From positions 74,874,708-74,938,707 of the forward strand of contig NC_091120.1 in NCBI RefSeq assembly GCF_040183065.1: DNA of 64,000 nucleotides, given 5' to 3'. Below are positions 56,743 to 64,000 of the stretch, in pieces. Source of the DNA: Periplaneta americana (taxonomy: Eukaryota > Arthropoda > Insecta > Blattodea > Blattidae). Positions within the stretch are counted from its first letter, which is position 1. Each line of letters opens with the position of its first letter. A program made the translations under genes and the position numbers. Under the pieces are notes generated by a model that saw only the letters and a program-made list of their open reading frames with translations, made no database searches and was not told the origin of the DNA.

Positions 56743-56756
56743 TAATAATAATAATA

Positions 56757-57110
56757 ATAATAATTCGTGGCGCTACAGGCCGCGAAGGGCCTAGACCGTC
56801 CAGCCGGCTGCTGGCCTCACGCCCACATGCCGAAGCAGAGGTGGAAGATCATCCAAGCAGAATGGAGGTATCGTGTGGTTAGCACGATGATCTCAGCCGT
56901 TATAGCTGGCATTCGCAACCGGATTTCTCTACCTATCGTAGCTCCACAAGTGCATCACGATGCTGGGTGGGCACCGGTCCTATACACTGGCCGAAATTTC
57001 ATGAGACAATTTCTTCCCCCATGAAGACTCGAACCAGCGCGCATTCCGTAACGCGAGTCCTAGGCAGGATGCCTTAGACCACGACGCCATGGCGCAGGAC
57101 CCAATACAAT
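56757..57110 (-). mobile_element. tRNA-derived SINE, family E (most complete copy)
   Basis: Minus strand: CCATGGCGTCGTGGTCTAAG (box A), GCGCTGGTTCGAGTCTTC (box B), CATGAAATTTCGGCCAGTG, GCACCCACCCAGCATCGTG-type body and a 3' end GCCTGTAGCGCCACGAATT followed by ATT units. About 350 bp. Confidence 0.88.
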
Positions 57111-57136
57111 AAACACACCATAAAACAGTATATGTA

Positions 57137-57517
57137 CAGTAGTGGCAAAAAAAACCGTACCGACCCTTGTAGCTGATTTCAGAGTCTTGTTCACTCCAGA
57201 ACATGATAGATTGGTAACTAAGACTTTCGTGGTTCGAATTCTGCCTGGGAAGGAATTTTTTTTTTTTTTTTTTCCTAATACTTTTCGATAGCTGGTAAAA
57301 TTTACGTTCTGGGAATGATAACTTAATTAAGTAGTAAAATATCGCTACAATCGAAAAGTATTGGGAATAAATTTGAATAAGGATAAAAAAAAAAGTTTCC
57401 TTCCCAGGCAGGATTCGAACCACGAAAGTCTTAGTTACCAGTCTATCGTGCTCTGGAGTTAACAAGGCTCTGAAATCAGCTACAAGGGTCGGTACGGTTT
57501 TTTTTTTGCCACTACTG
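57137..57517. mobile_element. Foldback element with tRNA-like arms, empty copy
   Basis: Same ends and arms as 8302-8932, flanked by TA, but the centre reads TAACTTAATTAAGTAGTAAA without the 214 bp MITE. It therefore gives the pre-insertion state of the 8.3 kb copy. Confidence 0.9.
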
Positions 57518-57551
57518 TACATTAAAATTAATATAACCACTTAAAACTTAA

Positions 57552-57622
57552 TGCATGGGGTTCTACCTCCATGCCCCCCCCCCAAGTGCCTTCATGGCAT
57601 GTTACGGGGACACCTTTACCTT
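57552..57622. repeat. Dispersed repeat tail shared with 30860-30918
   Basis: GGGGTTCTACCTCCATGCCC ... AAGTGCCTTCATGGCATGTT, then ACGGGGACACCTTTA. Same tail as follows the palindrome at 30.65 kb. Confidence 0.75.
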
Positions 57623-58241
57623 TTTTACTTAAAACTTAATGCATGTAAGAGTATTCTTATTGTTTGTATAGCAGATTAGCAGACGACTAACGAAGTGCTA
57701 TATCCGTGTGACGTCATAAGCCGAATGTAGCCGAAAACTGCCGAATAGACTACAAAGTTATAAAACTCCAGTGTGTTATGCACCAGAAAAACAAACGGTT
57801 ATCTTTCTCTATACAGGGTATAGATTGAAGAGGGAAATAAAATACATTAAAATTAATAGAAAAATTAGGAGTATTATGCGTTTTGTAATTAAGTGCACGA
57901 TTAATTATAGAATTAGACTGAAAGTCTGCGTTCTGCGTAGATTGCAACAGTATATCACGGCTCACCTAAGAATACACGAATTCAGATCTGAATAGCACCA
58001 TTCCGGCCCTTACTTACTGCACTAGGGTTGTCAGACTTCTTAATAACGATAATTGTTCATCACTTTATTTAATTTGCAAGTTCATCGTAAATTTTATTGA
58101 AAAGCTGCAAAGAGATCAATCATTCCTTATCAGTTTCTTCAATGATAAGAGTGAACGTTAGAATCGTACGGATAGTAGGCCTACATACCGACCAAAACAC
58201 TTTTAAGACGAATACTATGAAATATACTACGTTGTAATTGA
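57623..58241. other. Intergenic, nothing recognised
   Basis: No feature seen. Confidence 0.4.
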
Positions 58242-58389
58242 CACTGCGTGGGCGAACTCACATGTCTGGAGGCTCGGTGTTATCTTGCCCAATAAAAATT
58301 CATGACTGATGATGACGTTAGGGGATCATGCAGTGTTATTGGGCAAGATAACGCCTAGCTTCCACACATGTGAGTTCGCCCACGCAGTG
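58242..58389. mobile_element. Foldback MITE with TTGA flanks
   Basis: Ends CACTGCGTGGGCGAACTCAC on both sides, inverted; arms run to GTTATCTTGCCCAATAA. Flanked by TTGA at 58238-58241 and 58390-58393. Confidence 0.85.
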
Positions 58390-58835
58390 TTGATCACAAT
58401 TTTATATAGGCTACAGTATGTCCACGTGAAACCTATACAAATTCATATGCATAGCTTGATTCAGGGATTTTGGCCCCTGAAAAAAATAAGTACATGGATT
58501 AAGAGCGAATTACTCATCACTACTGGCGGTCTTGGTCACACAGGTCAGGCCGCGCAGTCATAACACCTAACACTTCCTCCTTAACATGTCGCTTTACACT
58601 CCGTCTTGAAACACAATATTCTTCCACACGTCCCGTTACTACTGTACTCCAACCACGAGAAAGTCTCAAGGGAATGAGACGCAGCAGGGTAATGCTGTGA
58701 ATGAATGTTGATGTCATAAGGTCACACACGTGGGTACACGCATCTCCATTGGCTAACTCTCAAAGCACAAACTGATATACACATATTTATACTACCCTAG
58801 TTACAAAATTAGATCACGGTTAATTTCCTGGGGTG

Positions 58836-59003
58836 GTACTCATAGACATTTCGCAGCACGCGCTACGAGCGTACAGCTAGCCCCGGCTATCCACTGGTTA
58901 CTTGTACAGAATTCAAATCATATCCTATCGCTAACACTGGTTTATGAATACGAAAAACGTTGATAATCCACCCGAAGCCGGCGCTAAAAATGTCTATGAA
59001 TAC
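58836..59003. mobile_element. Inner TIR element, reverse orientation
   Basis: Reverse complement of 51876-52045 at the same place in the host MITE. Confidence 0.85.
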
Positions 59004-59074
59004 GGCCCTAAGTCTTTTAATTCCTCAACGCAGGAAATAACATGCAGGAGAGCGCATTGTTTTTAAACGGACGT

Positions 59075-59303
59075 CAAAAATGTTATGTTTTATTTAACGA
59101 CGCTCGCAACTGCAGAGCTTATATCACGTCGCCGGATGCGCCGGAATTTTGTTCCGCAGGAGTTCTTTTACATGCCAGTAAATCTACTGACATGAGCATG
59201 TCGCATTTAAGCACACTTAAATGTCATCGACCTGGCCCGGGATCGAACCCGCAACCCTGGGCATAGAAGGCCAGCGCTACACCAACTCGCCAACCAGGTC
59301 GAC
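59075..59303 (-). mobile_element. SINE family D inside compound MITE copy 2
   Basis: Close match to 19928-20163. Flanked by TAAACGGACGT (59064-59074) and TAAACGGATGT (59304-59314). The matching position in MITE copy 1 (near 52,115) is empty. Confidence 0.92.
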
Positions 59304-59624
59304 TAAACGGATGTTATAACGGTAATATTATCAATCTACTTCGCTCCAATAGATGACGCAATAATAAGCACATTCCTTTCACGGTTAATCTCCTGGTTGG
59401 ATAACAGTAACCGCTACATCTGTTGACTAAACAATGTCATGATGACTTATATTTTCTTGACATGAGTGTCCCTCAGCTTCCAGCATAGATATTATTTTCA
59501 TTCTTCCTTTTTCCTCTTCCCCTCCTACGCACATTTGTGATTAAATTTCTTTCTTTATGATGCAACACACACAGCTCGCTCATTAGCCAAACAACCAAGG
59601 ACAGGGGCCTTTAACGCTGACTCG

Positions 59625-60592
59625 AGCTGTAAATAACAAATTATTGAGACACGGTATCAGAATGCGGATGCGGTTTTATGCATGTTATCAAAAACTTTTG
59701 AAGTTTTTATGGGAATTTTGTTAGGTTGTTGAAATACGTTCTTGGTTGTAGGTATGAATTTTGGTGAAATCTGACACTGAAGGAAATGTGGACACCTCAG
59801 GAGATGGCATAACGTATCCTGATTTTTCGAGACGCGATCAGATAGACAGATGCAGACACGTCCGAACCCAATATGGAAGAAAGCCCCCATGGTCAATAAT
59901 CCGAGAGTGGAACCGAAAATTTATGGAGATTGGGAGTGTGTTGCGACAAAAGGACAGTGAAACACAAGTGTGGAGGACATTGAACGTGTGCAAGATGCAT
60001 TTGTCCAAAGGAATTCTTGTTTGGTGTCAATTCTAGCCAGTATGTAGACGGTAAATGCTGTGCGGCGTGGACGATCAACTAGCTGAAGAGCTTGCACTAG
60101 CTGAACTTTGCATGTGGACAGTCGAATGCGGCAAATTCAATTCCCTTGCTGCACTCCGAATGTACTTACTAGGGCTTCGACAAATGCACTTTGCAATCGT
60201 TCAATGTCTTCCATACTTGTGTTTCACTGCTCTTTTGCCGCAGCACACTTCCAGTCTCCATTAATTTTCGGTGCCATTCTCGGATTGTTGGCCGTGATGG
60301 CGGTTCCCTTCCATATTGAGTCTGGAGGTGACATTGCACCTCTGTATCTGGTCGTGTCTCGATAAACCAGGGTATGCATTGTGTCATCTTTTGAGGTGTC
60401 CACATCTTCCTCAGTGTCAGATTTCACCAAAATTCATACATGCAACCAAAAGACGCATTTCAACAATCCAACACAATTTCCTTAAAAACTTTGACAGTTT
60501 TTGATTGACATGTAGTAAATCGCATCCTGATACTTTGTCTCAATTTGTTATTTACATCTAAAGTTGTAAAGGTTTCATGTGGACACTCTGTA
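59625..60592. mobile_element. Inverted mariner-like remnant
   Basis: The left arm encodes on the plus strand RTQYGRKPPWSIIREWNRKF and MEIGSVLRQKDSETQVW; the right arm encodes on the minus strand TQYGREPPSRPTIREWHRKL and METGSVLRQKSSETQVW. These are transposase N-terminal helix-turn-helix regions facing each other. The right end reads, inverted, CAGAGTGTCCACATGAAACC next to TA; the matching left end is missing. About 110 bp of unrelated sequence lies between the arms. Confidence 0.85.
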
Positions 60593-60732
60593 TTTCATAG
60601 TATAGGTGAAAATTATTCCTTTCCGAGAAAAGTATTCATAATATGGTATTAAAATTTTCTGTTGTAAGCTCTTGAAATTTGCACAGTTGTATTATTTATA
60701 CACTATTATTCTAGTCTAAGGTCTAATCCTTG

Positions 60733-60782
<50 letters not shown>

Positions 60783-61044
60783 TACTACTACTATTTAATG
60801 CGATTAATGTTTAAAAGAAGTCATAATAGCAATAAACAGAATTGTAATGTATTTGTAGTTAGATGGAATGTTATTATACTCGGTTAATTAATCATTTAAA
60901 TAATTATATTAGTGATACGAAGTAGTCAACTAGTAGTAACGCTAACTAACAAATGAATAAACCAATATTAAGAAAATATAAACAGAAACAATTGCATTGT
61001 CCCTCTGAAGATACCATGAATATGATAATAAAGACTGCCCAAAG
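60593..61044. other. AT-rich, with (ATT)n at about 60,733-60,790
   Basis: Nothing else recognised. Confidence 0.5.
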
Positions 61045-61285
61045 TGCAAAATTAGCGTGGTCTAAGACATTTTGCTTAGAACTCGCTTTACGGAATGAGC
61101 GTTGGTTCGAGCCCTCATGGGAGTAGACATTTTCTTATGAAATTTCAGCGAATGCATGGGACCGATGCCCACCCAGCATCGTGATGCATTTGAGGAGTTA
61201 TGATAGGTAGCGAAAACTGGTTACGAAAGCCAGCTACAACGGCAGGAGGGATCATCGTTCCAACAACACGACAGTGTTGGTATTT
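61045..61285 (+). mobile_element. tRNA-derived SINE, family E
   Basis: AGCGTGGTCTAAGACATTTT, GTTGGTTCGAGCCCTCATGG, ATGCCCACCCAGCATCGTGA and CAGCTACAACGGC. The 3' end is lost. Confidence 0.8.
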
Positions 61286-61689
61286 TATGCAATTGGCAAT
61301 ATGCAAGCACAGGAATGGAAAAATACTTGTGGCGTATAAAACAAGAGAAACTGACGAATGTTGACCGCTTGCTGCAAAAGAATTTTGGAGAGAATTGGAG
61401 AGATGAAATGTTGGATTATTATAAGACTGCAGCAGATTACATTAATGATGAATGAACAGGGACGACAAATCCACCATCACTGTCATCTACTGAACTTAGG
61501 AACATCCGCTATGGCATATTATTCAGTAAGTGTTGAAGTTTAGAGGCAATGAAAAATCTCCAAGATTCCATGCTAACAGAGTCTAACCTAATGATTGTCC
61601 CAGTCTCAAACAGGATTCCTCTTCATAATGACAAAAAAAAGGTAGACAAGAGGCGCAAATGACTACGCGTCAAAAATGTGGCTGTTGAA
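61286..61689. other. Intergenic, nothing recognised
   Basis: No feature seen. Confidence 0.35.
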
Positions 61690-61890
61690 AATTAATCGAC
61701 ACATAGCTTTACTATGCTGAATACATGTAAGTGCGATCAATTTTCGGAAGGTGCTTAGTTTTACTATGTTGAATATATTTATGTAGAACTGTGTGGGTAC
61801 GATCACCTGTCGACAGATGCATAGCTTTACTATATTGCATATATTTCCGTAGAACTACGTGTGGGTCGTGCGAGAAATGAAACAGTTTGT
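61690..61890. repeat. Degenerate tandem repeat, 3 units
   Basis: Units of about 55-65 bp share TGCWTAGYTTTACTATRTTG, AATATATTT.YGTAGAACT and GTGTGGGTACGATC. Confidence 0.75.
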
Positions 61891-62064
61891 GTATGCTGTA
61901 ATCATTTATTGGGCGAAAATTACGCGCGCTCTATCGATTCAAAGGAATAATACATGACAAGAACAGCGGTGGTGTGAGAAGTGTAGCCTATGTGGTGGCT
62001 GCATGATGAGACTCCGAAATATGTTATGAAGATCGTGCCGAGTGTTGTAGGTGCCGTTGTCCTG

Positions 62065-62270
62065 GCGAGATGAAAAGGGGAATATAATGAGAACGAAGAG
62101 GATAGAAGGAAAAGAGGGCAAGGAAAATACAATGAGCGCAAGATGGAGACAAGGAAAACACGGGAGAGACAAAAAGAGACATGAGGTACAAGGAGAATAA
62201 TAAGGGGAACAAGGGTGATGACAAGGGGAACGAGGAGAAGACAAAGAGAACAAGGGTAAGATGTAGCTCA
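62065..62270. repeat. Purine-rich degenerate repeat
   Basis: AAGGGGAACAAGGGTGATGA and related AAGGAGAAGACAAAG-type units. The S/L/F/P-rich frames on the minus strand are artefacts. Confidence 0.8.
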
Positions 62271-62309
62271 CCCATACCGTGAGGAAAAAGACGTAATATT
62301 ACGCCAAAA

Positions 62310-62965
62310 ATATATTATTAAATCACAAAGCAATTCGAACAGCACAAATTTTCAAACGTAAGTTATATATAAATTTGTGTAAAAAGCTAGGATTTATTCT
62401 ACTTCAGGTATTGAACTGTGTTCAGACTTGCTTTATATAAAATATAAATACATGTCTTGAGCTTACACCATAATTTATTTACCTTCCTAGTATTGCTGCA
62501 ACTACCTGCTTGTGCGATACGATAATGATTTAGATAACGGAATATAAAAAATGACTTTCGGACTACAGTTCGTCGCAATTACAGTGCATAGATTATTCTT
62601 CATTTCATATCTGGGAAAACCAAGATATGAATGACATGAAGTGTATTAAATTGCATTAATAATTTATAGTAGGTTTATCTGATGCTTTTCTTTGTCGAAG
62701 TCCGTTCAAGTCAATTCTTCCTCTCTCTTGCTAACGCAGAACTTCCAAATGAATAAAATTATATTATGAATGGAACCTTTGTCACTCCTTATTGCCTATG
62801 ATAATATGAAATATTTACTAAAAGTCTTCGTTTTTTATATGTTCCTTCATTTTTTAATTTAACCGTGCTCACCTCTGTAATGGACATAGGAATCTCATCT
62901 CAGCCGTTTTTATGTTTAATTATTCTTGTGGTATTGCACCACGTTTTACTCAGATACCAAACTTT
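62310..62965. repeat. Segmental duplicate, copy 2 (partner 49260-50113)
   Basis: Matches the 49 kb block in direct orientation but lacks the foldback. The donor-like GTGAGC on the minus strand lies near 62,870. Confidence 0.7.
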
Positions 62966-64000
62966 AAACTGTTTATTCTTCTTTATTTATTTCTTCTCTT
63001 AATCTTAAGTTCAGTCGTTCTGTGTACAGCACTGCAGATATGGCTGAATTTACTGTCACTACCATGATATACATCATGAACAAACTTCGCTTGTGAAGTT
63101 AATATTTTGTTCGATTAAGGATCAAAATGTTTTAGGCAAGTCATTTTTTTTGTAGGTCGTTTGTGAATACATTTGTCAATAAGTCATTGTAATAACTACT
63201 ATATATTTGTACATCGATTTTAACTTTGGTACACATATTAGAAAATAAATTAAATGTCATTAACGTACTTCAGGTAACTCTCATCAGGACAATTTATTAT
63301 GAAATAATTCAACCATTCGGATTATTAACTGTGAGGAGAATCAACATATTATATAAAACACTTTATCTGAACTTTTCATTGTTTTTAAAATATCAGAAAA
63401 GAATAGTATTTTAGACAGAATTAACAGAAACTCATGAATTACATTATTAATCCAGGTTGCCTTAATTAACCACTTAAACGACTATCTTTATGTTAATTAA
63501 TGTAATAATACTTATATCTTAAAAAGTTTTTGATTTCACTTAAAATGCGAAAGTTAGAAATAATAGCTTTCATATAATATTTTGTGGGAGTGGAATTTTA
63601 GTAGGAAGTAAACACCTTATGTAAAATAATAAAGAAGTGGTTATTCTTAATTCAGAAAATCACCATACCTTTTATATCTGCCTATGCTATTCATTTGGCT
63701 ATTCAACAAACTCTACAAGAGTTCAAGAATATACACTACGATCAGTGACAAAGATAAATGACATTTCGTGATGTTATGATTGCTGTAGAAGTTAATTTTA
63801 GTAGCGATAATTTAATTAGTACTAGTTAACAAGGGAAGTTTTCACTAGAGCTGATGGATTTAGCTGAAAGTGTTAATGTATACTGATTTAAGGTTCTTGA
63901 AAACGATGATTAAGGTCTCTCGTTTCGGAATTGCATATTTGTGAAGATGCTGCAATTTTAAAAATCTGGATTGCATGGCGTTCTTTCGCGCAGCTTGCTC
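62966..64000. other. AT-rich intergenic, nothing recognised
   Basis: Only short chance frames to the end of the window. Confidence 0.4.

Larger units (their letters stand above)
58640..59409. mobile_element. Compound MITE, copy 2
   Basis: Same outer TIRs as 51673-52213 (TACTGTACTCCAACCACGAG and an inverted TACTGTTATCCAACCAGGAG). It holds the inner TIR element in the opposite orientation (58836-59003) and a family D SINE (59075-59303). The flanking 8 bases (CCCGTTAC, ACCGCTAC) are a possible eroded target duplication. Confidence 0.82.

Noticed and set aside
56980-57540. A 186-residue minus-strand frame
   Set aside because: It spans a SINE and a foldback element and has no domain.
62024-62275. 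S/L/F/P-rich frames of 73-110 residues
   Set aside because: They arise from a purine-rich repeat read on its complementary strand.

Overview
This window is arthropod nuclear DNA, AT-rich, gene-poor and saturated with mobile elements. The genes are an invertebrate-type lysozyme and a family of astakine (prokineticin-fold) cytokines. Together with the very dense SINE, LINE and MITE load, this suggests a large insect genome, most likely Blattodea (cockroach or termite). That placement is an inference from gene and repeat style; no species marker is present.

Host genes. (1) 658-1101 (-): an apparently intronless i-type lysozyme/destabilase with a TATA box about 110 bp upstream of its ATG. (2) 16477-19840 (-): astakine paralogue 'IV', two coding exons split by a 3.0 kb intron; exon 1 is short but fits exon 2 exactly in phase. 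(3) 29682-30102 (-), 40958-41378 (+) and 46431-46852 (-): three near-identical two-exon astakine copies (I, II, III) with 91 bp introns. I and II encode the same mature protein; III is broken by a one-base insertion and has lost a cysteine. The three copies lie in larger duplicated blocks that share a LINE remnant and an (ATT)n tract upstream and a tRNA-derived SINE downstream. All four astakine genes have the same coding exon/intron phase and a splice-acceptor-like site a few bases before the ATG, which suggests an unseen 5'-UTR exon. The cluster looks like an innate-immunity/haematopoiesis locus growing by segmental duplication and homogenised by gene conversion.

Repeats by region. 1.6-6.3 kb: LINE fragments, one with a twin-priming inversion, and an inverted pair of coding-like repeats. 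8.3-8.9 kb: a foldback element with tRNA-like arms and a MITE inside; its empty counterpart is at 57.1 kb. 14.2-14.7 kb: a SINE inside a SINE. 18.4-18.9 kb: a MITE inside a SINE. 20.6-28.3 kb: MITEs, a 746 bp foldback and a degenerate tandem array. 30.3-31.7 kb: a TA-flanked TIR element carrying a palindrome, a tandem duplication and a LINE tail, inserted upstream of astakine I. 36.0-38.6 kb: a tRNA palindrome and an internally deleted mariner-like element. 43.1 kb: a young LINE with a perfect 17 bp target duplication. 44.7-45.7 kb: a hAT element with an 8 bp target duplication. 50.9-52.7 kb and 58.6-59.4 kb: compound elements in which one inner MITE lies in opposite orientations. 54.2 kb: a THAP-domain fragment. 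59.6-60.6 kb: a mariner-derived inverted element. The block at 49.3-50.1 kb is repeated at 62.3-63.0 kb.

I saw no rRNA, functional tRNA, CRISPR array or virus-like element. The remaining stretches are AT-rich and I recognised nothing in them. All alignments were done by eye.
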